This document shows positions 36,101 to 48,100 of a DNA stretch of 64,000 nt, one piece after another. Location: contig VDFB02262731.1 of assembly GCA_007258455.2 (NCBI GenBank), forward strand, positions 62,001-126,000, in the 5' to 3' direction. The position numbers and the translations under genes are program-made. Each line of letters begins with the position of its first letter. Position 1 is the stretch's first letter. The notes beneath the pieces are model-generated. The model ran no database searches. It was not told the origin of the DNA and saw only the letters and a program-made list of their open reading frames with translations. Source of the DNA: Sequoia sempervirens. Its lineage: Eukaryota > Streptophyta > Pinopsida > Cupressales > Cupressaceae.

Positions 36101-39100
36101 CAACAAGGAACAGTAGAGGAATACGCGAATGACTTCCAAAGAATAGCTGTCATGGTCCTTGACCTATCTCAAAAAAGGCTCACCTATCTATTCATTGAAG
36201 GACTTAAGGAATCAATCAAGAATATAGTAAACCCATTGGAGCCCCAAACCGTGGGGGAAGCAATTCAAAGAGCCATGAAAGTAGAATCCAACTCTCCAAA
36301 GGAAAAGGCTAAGAACCCCTTGCTCAAGTCACAAACCAAACAAGACCAACGAGAGGGAGATAATGGAAGAGGAGCATGCCACTTTTGCAATGAACCGTGG
36401 GTCATAGGCCACCGATGCCTTGATAAGGAAGCCAAAAAGCGAAGGAGAGAATTAATGGATAGAGGCTTATGTTTCAAATGCAACAAACATTGGGGACAAG
36501 ACCGCAAATGCAAGAAGGGACAAATACACAAGATAGAGGAAACATCGGATGAAGAATCAAGAGAATTCCTACCAAAAAGACAAAATATGATGGGCATTGA
36601 CTAGAACAAGAAATGAACTCTTGGATGTAACAGCTTCAAAATAAGTCAATAAGACATTCTGGTGGATAAGAACATTCTTAATGAATATTGAGATTTCATT
36701 GAAAGACATTCTACGTGAGAATTAAAATTTTGGTCCTCTATCAAGTACGCCAACCCCAGGGCTGGGGCCAAGAGGCTGAATAACTAGGTGTCGCTCTGTG
36801 CTCTTGGGCTTTATTGGAAGGAGGAAACACATCTCCGTCAAGTATGCCAACCCTAGGGCCAGGGCCAAGAGGTCGAATGACTAGATGTCACTTCATGCTC
36901 TTGGGCTTGATTGGAAAAGGAAAGTACATCCCCATCAAGTACGCCAACCCTAGGGTTGGGGCCAAGAGGCCGAATGAATAGGTGTTCATTTCATGCTCTT
37001 GGGCTTGATTGGGGGAGAGAACTACATCCATATCAAGTACACCAACCCCAGGGCTGAGGCCAAGAGGCTGAATGACTAAATGTCATTTCGTGCTCTTGGG
37101 CTTGATTGGAAAAAAGGAACATACATTCCCATCAAGTACGCCAACCCCTAGCTAGGGCCAAGAGGCTGAATGACTAGGTATCATTCCGTGCTCTTGGGCT
37201 TGATTGGGAGAGAGAACTACATCCACATCAAGTATGCCAACCCCAGGGTTGGGACCAAGAGGCCGAATGGCGAGATGTTCATTCCGTGCTCTTGGGCTTG
37301 ATTGGAAGAGAGAAATACAGGATGAAGACCACTGTACCGGCAAAGAAATCAAGAGATTAAGAACCTTAAGGGAAGAAGACCCCGTGTTGTTGGAGGACAA
37401 GCAAAGCCAAGCACAAAGATAAGTATATTTGATATATTTATGTTTTAATGGATATACTTATTCAAATAGAGTAATCATTATAGAACATTCTCATTTAAAC
37501 TATACGTGACTAATTTGTGTACCGTCGGTGACAGATTAGAAGAAGAGATTCTAGAAGAAAATAAGATGTTTTGCTTGAGGACAAGCAAATTTGGGAGGGG
37601 AGGACTATCATGTCCCCAGAATCGCAACATTGAGATAACAAGTGAAATAAGTAAATAAGATAAAAATATAAACATTAGTAATTTAAAGATAATATTATAA
37701 TATGAATTCTAATGATTTAAATATCAAATAATATAAAAAAAAAAAAAAATATTATATAAAACGAATATTAAATAAATATAAAATATAACACTATAATTAT
37801 CAAATACAAATTATACTAAATAAGATAATAAATAATGTTAATCTAAACTATAAGATTATGATCATCAATGTAAAATTATAAAACATTAAACATTGTAATA
37901 ATAAGAGACATTTTGAAAAGTCACGATCCAACTCTATAAAGGATATAAAATGGAGGACAAATTCAAAACAAGCAGGGGAGGAGGATTATAAAAAGTCTAA
38001 AAGATAATGAGGAATATAATAGGAAAATCAGGAGAAATCATTCGCTGAGTCAGCAAGTAATTCGCCGCTATTACATTTGGGCAGTACCATATTAGAAGAA
38101 GCGACGGCTAGAAAGAAATATTGGGTATTTACAAAGAGACAAACTGTTCATCATTGGCGCCTCTTTCAGGAAAGGAAAAGAAAAACAATTTCAGATCGAG
38201 CCAAATCTTGGCATCCATTTGAAGGTTTTTGACTCTTTGTGGAGGAGTGTCCAAGTCAAACTCTGAGGGTAACGTGGCCTTGAAAGCTGGGACATGTGTA
38301 TCCTGGGAGCCGCTCAGGATAAAGAGATCACCTCCAGAGACGTGATTCATCAAAGAAGCCAGGTTCTTGTTTAACAGCATTTCTATTGTGTCACTGCCTA
38401 TTGGAATTACATCGCTGTCTTACAGCAGCTGTAGATGTGACTTAGTCACTATAATTTGAAGCTGTCTTGTCAGTATTTGGTAAATACATAGTCTCAGAAC
38501 TGAATCATCATTTGCATTTGACATCACATGAGATGCTGTTTCTATTGTATTGCTGGCATGGTAATTGAAGCCCTTCAGGTACATAACAATCTGCAAGTAG
38601 TGTATTGACATTACAGTCCAGTGTACTTTGGAGATGACTTGCATAACAAATGTTTGTCATCTCATAATTTGACTGCATAAACTTATCTTGAAAGAAATAA
38701 TTGCTGCAACTGCATTTAAGGATCCTTGCATTCCATATTTGCATGTATCTACAGTCCATTGCATACTTATTACAAGTCAGCATAGGCATTGTCTGAGGAA
38801 AAGCAAAGGAAACATTAATTAACTGCTGGAAAGAGATTACAAGCAAACTGTTTGTCGAAATACCCAAGCACTGAAACTGAAAATCTAGTGCATAAACAGC
38901 AAGGGACATCACAGTTTTTACCCTTGCCAAATTTCATTCGAACTTTATTGTTGTTGAATTTGAACTTGAATTTGAACCTTGTGCCTTAGCATACAACAAG
39001 TAATTCTAAGCTTCAGTTCAAGCATTTGAGTAATTGTGTCAACATCTTATCAGTAAGGGGGTCATTCTACACCAGGATAATCTGCCCTTTCAGAACTTGA

Positions 39101-42100
39101 ACCCTCAATCCAAGATTCAAGAACATTGGCATTTGAATGAGCATCTTATGTTCAGCAGTTAAATTTGGTGATCAAGTACAAGGACATCACGAACAAGTTG
39201 TTCTTGAGTACTCAACATCATGAACCTTTGCAATGACCCACAGTGATCAATAAAACACCTTTCTTAACTAAAGTCTGAGAGATGAATTATTGTACAAGTT
39301 ACTAAACATTGCATTCCTATCAACCCTTCTCACCAGTTTCTACTGAAGAAGGCTTATTCATCCTAATTGTGGACATTTTGGCGCGCCAAATTCCTAGGAA
39401 AACTTGCAGCACTACTTTTGTTGGCCTTCTATGTGGAGGAAAGTTGAGGATTTCATTCATTGGTGCTCACTTTGCATCCAATCAAATGCTTGCATCATAT
39501 CCACCATTTCCAGTTCCTTCATAGCCATGGGAATCCATTTCCACGGATTTCATTAGCATCCTACCCTCAACTTAGTATTAACATAATTGCATCTTTGTGT
39601 AGCATGTTGGTTTTCCATACCAGATTTTTTCACACCTTGCACGAATACAAATGATCCTCAAAGCTGCCTACTTGTTCTTCAAGCAATTTTAGGCTACTAC
39701 TCACTATTAGTCTCAGTCACGAGTCTCACTTCTAAAGTCACTTCGGGAAACTATTGTGAAAGCTTCCTAGCTGTCAATTGCACTTCTTCACTTTCTTTCA
39801 TCCACAAATTCATAGCCAAAATAAGGTTATTAATCCCACCTTAGTTCATGCTCCCTCCATTTAGCATTGCCAGATCAAGTAGAGAAACAACTATTTGCAT
39901 ATGCTTTGGAATGGTCATGTTGTGACCTTTTCACACATCGCCCCATTGCAAATGGGGACCCCCTGTTTTTCGCTTTTTGTTTTGGCATTGCAACTGCTTA
40001 TCACCATTTTTCTTTTACAATGAGGAGTTAGAGTTTTGAAGAGTCATCCGAGCCAAGTTGGGAATTCAAGCTTGAAACAGTACCTAAACGTCACGGAAGT
40101 GCTCAGAAGGTCCGGAAGACGAGGATCGCCTATGCTTTGAGTCAATTCTGACACTTCCTATTTTTTAGGGATTTTTGCTTTTTCGCTTTTTTCATTTTTG
40201 GCATTTTTGGACCAATCTGGGATCCCTATTTTTTAGGGATTTTGCTTTTGATAGTTTTAGAAAGTCAACCCTGGTCATGGAGTCAACATTTCCATTTTTA
40301 GAATCAAAATGAAATAAGACCGTTCAATTTTTTGTGTCTGAAATGTGCTAGTAAAATTTTTTCTTGAATTACACAACACAACCAACACTACGCCAAATGG
40401 ATTAGTGTTAGCTTCAAAAAGGAATAAACTAAAATTACACTCAATGCCAAGAATGTGCACACAAGATCCTTTGAAAGGTGAGGTGCTAACATATGGCGAA
40501 GGAACTAAGCTACCAACTGAAAATTGAATTACAAATGTTGATAGGCGGTTAACCAGCCTTGAGAATTTCCACGCTACCACTTGAACAGTGGGGGGAAAAC
40601 ATTACAATACAAAACTAATTCATCCGTTGCGGCGAGCATCCACTTATGAGTGGGAATTCTGTTACATCCCTCACATTGAGACTGTATGTTTGGTTATGTA
40701 TTTCAAATGTAATGTCAGTTGCAAATAACTGCTTTCAAGTGATTATGACGTTGAGAATGCAATAGTCGTTCATTATCATAACTGAAATGTTAACGAACTC
40801 TTTATTTTTGCAAGTGAAATTATTGTTCATGTGAAATTGAAAGAGATCATGATATTTAATTCAAATCCATATTATTTAGCCGTTGAGAACGATCTAACCC
40901 TAATCCTTGTCAGTGGATGCAGGATCGTTGACGCTAGGAGAGAAAGAGAAATATCGTCAGGGAGAGGATGTGGTTAATTATGGATCAATTTTATCATCAG
41001 TCTAGAGTCAGTGTAAGACAGTTGAGTCAACTTCACTACCTTGGCCAAAGGTAAATTAATATAATAATCAATTAAGAAAGTCAATTAAAATATAAATCAT
41101 TAATCACCTATTAAGGAGATTTCTAATGGGGATTAAAGAGTTAATTAAAATAATAAATATAATTTAAAATATTCATTAATAATATCCTCTTGGAGATTGA
41201 GCGACCAATTCATATATATATATTCTTGCAAGAGGTTATTAAATATTAATTAATAATAAAAGATAAAAATCAATGCCATCGATTTGAAATTTAAAACCAT
41301 CGAGTGACTTGTCTTCAAAAAAAGAATGAATGGAATGGAATCAAACTTGCGTTAGCAACATCTCTCTTGTGTGAAACGCCCAAGATTGGGGCAGATGAAA
41401 AATTCTTGGAACCGCCAGGGTGACAGAGCTACCGGAAGGAAATAAAATCGATTTCCAGTCTTTATGTTAGGGCGGCCAGTTTTCCTCGTTTTTCTCTAGT
41501 AGTCGGTCGAGTATTCTCTTGGCTTCACTCGAGTCCTCTGTAGCTATATTGAATTAGTTCCTTTTTGGGATTTGTTTTTCACTCGGATTTTAATACTCCT
41601 CAACCAGATGCTTTATGGAGAAGTTCCAACCATAATCTTTTTCAGTGATCAAGTTTTCCAAATTCACCTTTGGCAGTCAACAGTTTATCTAAGTGCGTGA
41701 TCTTCTTTTGAGCCAGACTCTGGAAAATTTGAAATCGCCTCTCTTTAGTGACATCCCGAGTCATCCTTGGACAAGCCGTAGGAGGCCATTGTGCAGACGA
41801 CTGGTGGAGAATGGTTCTCAACATTCGCTAAGTTCCAGACCCATAACCAGGCACGTAAGAATTTACTAGCTTGAAATTTCATTTGGAACCTGTACGGTGC
41901 TATTAATATAAGCTTCAATTGAAAGTTCTATCTAATAGAAATTAAGTTCGTCTGAATGCAGTAGAATCAAAATAGATGGAATCCTTTTGTGTGAGCAAGT
42001 ATCGGTGTGGACCTGTTTTTATTCTTCTTTGAATTTAGGAAGCGATTCATCATCTCCTTTTGTGGAAACTAGAACTCTGTTTTCATGAGTAGAAAATTCT

Positions 42101-45100
42101 TATCACTCTTGTATAGGGTTAAGGATTCCGACTCAGACAGCTGTAACCAGAATTTCATTTTCTAGTGATAACTCATTTTTCTACTTTGAATTTCTATTAT
42201 TTTTGATGCCTTAGGGGCTATCGTGAGCTTTGTTCCTTGGTTTAATTCTGTTACCTTGAATAGTCACTTCCCCTATCTGAGCCTCTTAGATTTGGAAGCA
42301 AAATGTAAATAGAAGACACCTTGCCTCGAGCTGGAACTCATATTATTCTCAATTAATGCTTCAGAAGTATAAACTAGATTGAGTCTTCATCTTCTTCCTG
42401 AACCCTATTCTTTAAGTGCTCTTGTTCCAATCCATAAGTTCCATATATTGGAATGCTAATCGCTTGAATCTGTGAGTAGCAGGGTCCTTTCGGAAATCTC
42501 GTGAGTTCTATCCTCTACCTTTACAAACTACCCCACTTCTTTTAGTTTGATCTGGTTAAAGTATGCCACCTTATACCGTGATCTTTAATCTGTCATTAAA
42601 TGATAAGAGTTTGGAAGAGTACTTAGCAAACCAGCTTTATCTTTCTCTCTATCTCCTCTAAAATATGGATGCGTAATGGTACTAGCTTAGCCTTAAATAA
42701 GAGAAAAGACTCTGAATCTGGGTACAGTTTGAACCTCATCTAAGAGCTTGATCTATTTGGTTTAACTGACTTTTCCCCTTCCTTATTTTGATGCTAGTTT
42801 GGTGCTCGTTATTGCTCCCTGAGTCTATTAGGGGATATCTAAGCGAGGCTTGTAATCCTCTTTGCTGAATGAATTTGTTAAAATATGCAAGGAACATGAA
42901 GGTTAAGATATAACCACAAATTGATAGGAATTGATAATCAGATCTGACATTGTGATACTAAATTTTGAATCCTTATGGTCGGGTAAGACACCTTAATCTC
43001 TCCTCATGAATTTGAGAATAGCAGTTAATCATTATTAGAGGGAATATGTTATGAGTGGAGTATCCTCCTGGCGCAAGAATAAGAAAACAGTTACCCTTAA
43101 TAAGAAGAAAGATTATTGGAATATGTTAATGAGATTTAAAAACTTTAATTAAGGATTATCATGTTGAGCAAGGGTGAGAGTGCTGACAGCACAAAAGTGC
43201 TAGAGATGTCGGCACAGTAGTGCCAGAGACATCGGCACAGGAGTGCCAGAAAACTATTAAAATCCTTGGCCAAGGTACAATGCCAGTTAGGCAATAGTCA
43301 GCTATCATGATCCAGATATACTCTGGTCAGAATGATCCTTCTGGTTAGGAGGAACCTACAGAAGAGGGATCGACCAGCAGTATAGGTTCATGGACACCAG
43401 GCTCAGAGACATGATGATAAATTGATCCATGTTGATTACCCTCGTGAAGGGCGGGTTCTTCAGATGAAGAAACTCGGGAGACCAGCAGGTCTTGGTTGGG
43501 CGGTAAAGCCCTTGATGATATTTCTCTTTCCTCATGTAATGAAGATCAACATTTCAGCTCAAATGATGACTCATAATGGGTTACCCCCTCCTGCTAATTC
43601 AGGTACAAATAAATGAACATTTGAGTACATTATTGCTTCATTTACTGTTGTGTAATAAATGTAATGCTCAAGCTAGTTTGAATGGAAAAGATAGACAGTT
43701 AATTTCTTTACTTCATTATGCATGAAAGTTTATGATGCCCTAGCAGTTACTTTTCAAGTCGTTATTTTTACTTGTTGAAACCCTAGTTTGATAGTTATTG
43801 GGTTATGTTCTTTCGTGAAACGGTAGGTGAACAGTTAGGTGTTACAATTCAGCTGAAACTGAAAACTTAGAGGTTAGTTGGAGATTATATTGATTCAATT
43901 GAAAATATTTTGGAAACCCTAGAATTTAAACAATTAGTTGAACTTTAGCTGAAATTCAGCTGCCAGCTGAATTTTTCAAACTGTAAACTGGTTAGGCTAT
44001 TACAAATTCGCCACTTTACAATGGGTGTCTAAAGAGAGATTAATTGTTCTTTCTCCACATTGGCGGTAAACCATCCAGGGGTTAAAAATGTATAAAATTA
44101 TAACAAGTAATTGCAGCAATAACAATGGTTGGATTAGTACTACTAAATCTCAACCTTACAATCAAGGAATCTGCAAATACAAGTATTAAAATGATAGAGA
44201 ATAATGCTAAGATGTAAAGAATGAATGCTTTACAATGTTTATGCCTCAAATGATGAAGTAAAGGCCAAAAACAGAAAACTAATGCAATCTGATATAAAAA
44301 TTTGAGTTATGGAAATTCTGATCAGCAAACAGAAAACACCATGAAATGCTCATAACTTCATCAATATACCTTCAAATTAACTAAAACCTTTTGCAAAGGC
44401 TCTCTAGGAGAATGGCGCCCAAGAACAAGTCATAAAACAACATCAAATCCTCCTCATTTATTTGGCACGAATCCCAATGTGCTCTAAGAAGGTACAGCTT
44501 GGCTGGAAGGGCGATTTTTCTCATAAAAATCAGGTTCTTTGAATTTAAATCTCATCTTCTATGAGAAGGGTTGCCCAATGTCAACAATCATGTAGCACAA
44601 ATGCCCAGAATGAAATAAAATTTACTCACAAAGCTGTATACAAAATTCACTTTCAGTTGTAGATGAACCAGCAACTCAAAAATGATAATAAACTCCAAAA
44701 TTCTTCAACAATAGGCTCAATCTGCTAGTCTGGATGAGAAGCAGCAATAAAACCAATTAGGTGTTGTCTTTCAAACACGAAATTGATTGGAATCTAGGAG
44801 GTAAGCATCCCTTGAAGAAATAATCACAATGTCATTTCGACAACATAACTTTAGCAATTAACAATGGATGATAAAAGCTGGAGCAAAACTTCTCTTTTAT
44901 AGAAAAAGAGGTGACTTTTCAAATTCACAAAACTCCTCCAAGAATGGGACGCCAAAAGTCCCCTTTGAAATATTTTAAAATTCAAAATATTAAATCCTCC
45001 TTTAGAATGGCGTCCACTTCAAGGCACAATAAAACTTTATTAAATATTTAATATCTCCTTCATGAGGGCGTCCCCCTTCATGGCCACCTTTTAAACACAA

Positions 45101-48100
45101 CTTAAAGTTAATGAACTAGGCCAAGGGGTCAACTTGAAATTAAAACATTAATGCCTTGAAATATATTATTTCACGAAATAATGTTTTTTTAAAGCCAAAA
45201 TCAAACCCAAGCAACTGCTCCAACTGAAAATGACTTACTGAAAGTTGACAACTGAACCACTGCCAAAATTAGTATTTACTAAAAATAGTAAATACCTAGA
45301 AATGCCACAAACCTCCAAGCAAGGAAACCCTAATTTCACTTCTGATCAACCTACGGATTTCCGGAAATAGGCTATCAGTCAAAGAAGAGTATATGGCCAA
45401 AATGGGGACATTACACAAAATCAGGCCACTAGAAGCAAAAAGCAACAAAAAATAAAGAAAAGCGTGGAAAAGGCATGCAAAATCTGGAAAAATCAATTGA
45501 AAAATCATGAAAATCAGACCTCCGGAAAATCAACCAAAAAGCATGCAATTCAAGGAGAAAATTCGCTGAAGTCTAGAGAGATGGCAACCTTCAAGCTCGC
45601 CCATGAAGAAGAAAATGGCTAAGGCATTGGGAAGTTCGCCAAGAAATGCCAAAAAGACTGGCAAGTCCGCCCTGCCATGGAAAAGGAAATGGCAAGCATC
45701 ATGGCAAGTCCGCCCAGCACATGGAAGGAAGAAGGAAAGCCCACTCCAAAGTCCACCCAAGCCTTGATGAGAAAATGGCAAGAAGTTAAGAAAGTCCGCC
45801 CAAGCTATGTCAAGACAAGTAGGAAGTCTGCCCAGCCAAGGGGAGGAAGGAAAATTCAAAAAAATGACTAAGTATGGATGCCTTGAGAAGGAAATTTCAT
45901 GAATTTGCCTAAGTATTGGAAAAATAAAGTAGAGAATATGACAAACACATGTTGAACTTTGCCTAGCCTAACATGAAGATGGCAAAAACACATTGGCAAA
46001 TGAGCCTCCAAGTCCGCCCAGACTTGAGAAAGAATGGCAAAGGCATTAAGAAGTTCGCCATGCCATGTCTTGGCTAAGATGAAGTCCACCGAGAAGTGGA
46101 AAGGCACTAGGAAAGTCCGCCATGGAGATTTGGAATGAAATTCTTGAAGTTCGACCTCACTTTCAATGAGAATGGCAAAGGCATTAAGAAGTTCGCCGTG
46201 AAGGTAAAGGAAAAAATTCCAAGTGTTAACAAAATGGATGGATGGCACAAGCAAGAAAAAATCTGACTTACCTCCAGCAAGGAATGTCCAGAGATAGGCA
46301 AAGTCCAACTTAGGCCTAAACGAGAAATGTCTCAAACTTTGCTAAAATATGGAATGTCCAAACATTGATGAAGTCCGACATGGCCTAAGAAAGAAAAATG
46401 TCTAAGTATTGATAAAGTTCGCTAGGAGAGGATAAGAAAATTGGCTAAGTGTTGATACCTTGGGGAGGGAAATTCAAAAAATTGGCAAAGTGTTGGAAAG
46501 AAAGCAGAAAGAATGGAGCAGCATAAAGAGGGAAAGTAAAGAGGAAATGAATAAAATCCTTGTCCAAGGATGGAGTTTGCCCTATTTAGCACAAGCCAAA
46601 TTTAGAATTGAAGGCAAATCTACAGGCAAAGTTCATTTGAGAAAATTCCAATTTCCCCCATTGTGGTGAAAGCACAAAGGCATTCTTCTCCAAATTCAAG
46701 GCACTTGAAAGAATATTCAGACATCTTGGAGGGATTTCATCTACAATCCCAGACCTATTAAAGCAATTAGGGCAACTTCTTGAAGGATTTCATCTCCTGA
46801 AGAATTAAAGACAAGCTTCCAATAAGAATCAGATGGTGATAAGAAAAGTATTCCAAACAAATTTCCATCCAAGATCAAAGCTAGGAAGAAAAAAGCCGAG
46901 ACAGAGTCATCGACAAGGAAGGATATTCTAAGGCAAGCATGTGGAAGAAAAACAAAGTGACCAAGGAAGACATCCAGCACGCTGAGGTGGTGCCTCATCA
47001 TCTTCCAACCAATCAAATTGTTCCAAATCAACATGCAACAACTTTCTATTTTATTGTTGGTTTATATTTAGCAAAAGGACAGGTGTCCCCAAATGTAATT
47101 TCTCATTGGTCGAGAGGTAGTTGGTTGTGACAAACCCTAATTAGGGTTTTATTTTGTAATCTTGGTCGTTGATTTGAAATCAATCTTGGCCATTGAATTG
47201 TAATTGGGGAGCTTATAAATTGAGCTCGTCCCTCATTTGTAAAGTGTGGAGACAATATATGAAATTGTTGCGTTATGCTATTTCCGATAATAAAAGCTCT
47301 TATGCATGATTTGCATTGAATCACTTGTATTGTCAAGTAGTGTGCAAGGTTGCATAACTTCTTCAACCATAGATTAGAATTAGATAGAATTTTAGATTGC
47401 AATTAAAATAGAATTTGCTTTGAATGTTTGTTAAGTGAATGCAAGATTTGATCGTATAGATTAATGGTGAAATATTGCTCATACTTTCCTCATATGGATG
47501 ATTTTCATTCGATGCGTAAAGTTAGCCTGAGCCTGTGATTGTGGATGCTTAACTTCGGTCTTATTCAAGGCATGAAAATTATAATCACACCCTTTGAAGA
47601 TTGCACCCACTTTGCGTAGTTGTCCCAGGGAGGCGAAACAAAGCATGTTTACTCGTTTCACCTGGTCTTTACTATCTCTTGAATTCCTAGGGATAGATTA
47701 AAATCTCTAAACCCTTATCTTTTTGCACTTTTTTGAGATCCAAACTGAAAGTCCCAACCAAGGAAGCCTTTAATGATAAATCCGTCTAAGTCCTGAACTT
47801 GTGAAGAATTCCTTAATGTAAGTCCCTTTGTGTATTACCAGCATATCACAACGCCCATTGAGCTTATCCACATGTCATGACCTAAAGAAAGAAACCTTGG
47901 AGTCGCCATATGATCTTCTCGCAATCTTAGCATACACGGTGACTTTGTTCAAGAGAGGATAGAGTGTCTTTGGACATTTTATTCTGTGTGTTCGGTGGAT
48001 GATAAAACGTACACCAACAGGTCACAACTAAGCTACCAATGCCTCTAAAAGGCATTTTCTCCTTTTGAAGTCCATTATGGATTCTAGCCATTGGCCCCCT

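Larger units (their letters stand above)
33963..38913 (+). mobile_element. Gag-only LTR retrotransposon (TR-GAG type)
   Basis: 5' LTR 33963-35332 and 3' LTR 37606-38913, each with TGT(C/G)ATGTCC-type inverted ends (TGTCATGTCC ... GGACATCACA). Primer-binding site TGGTATCAAAAC at 35334-35345 resembles the initiator-Met tRNA type with mismatches. Polypurine tract GGGAGGGGAGGAC at 37593-37605. Flanks TTTTT and GTTTT are an imperfect TSD. The internal region is only 2.3 kb, with a gag gene and a tandem array but no protease, reverse transcriptase, RNase H or integrase. It depends on enzymes from another element. The LTRs differ at many sites, so it is not recent. Confidence 0.85.
39918..48019 (+). 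mobile_element. Element 'C': ORF-less relative of element 'A', nested by two further elements
   Basis: Starts TGTTGTGACC and ends CACCAACA, with perfect GGTCA duplications (39913-39917 and 48020-48024). Its first ~350 bp (GCCCCATTGCAAATGGGGACC; CAATTCTGACACTTCCTATTTTTTAGGG in pieces) and last ~800 bp (GATTGCACCCACTTTGCGTA; CCTAGGGATAGATTAAAATC) align with element 'A'. It has a weaker GTCCGCC array and a TATA/AATAAA pair at 47214/47289. Without the nested insert it is about 3.0 kb and lacks the 3.3-kb ORF. It sits inside the gypsy integrase relic. Confidence 0.85.

Noticed and set aside
36741..37320. Regularly spaced repeats considered as a CRISPR-like array
   Set aside because: The repeat fills the whole ~98-bp period without unique spacers and lies inside a plant retroelement.
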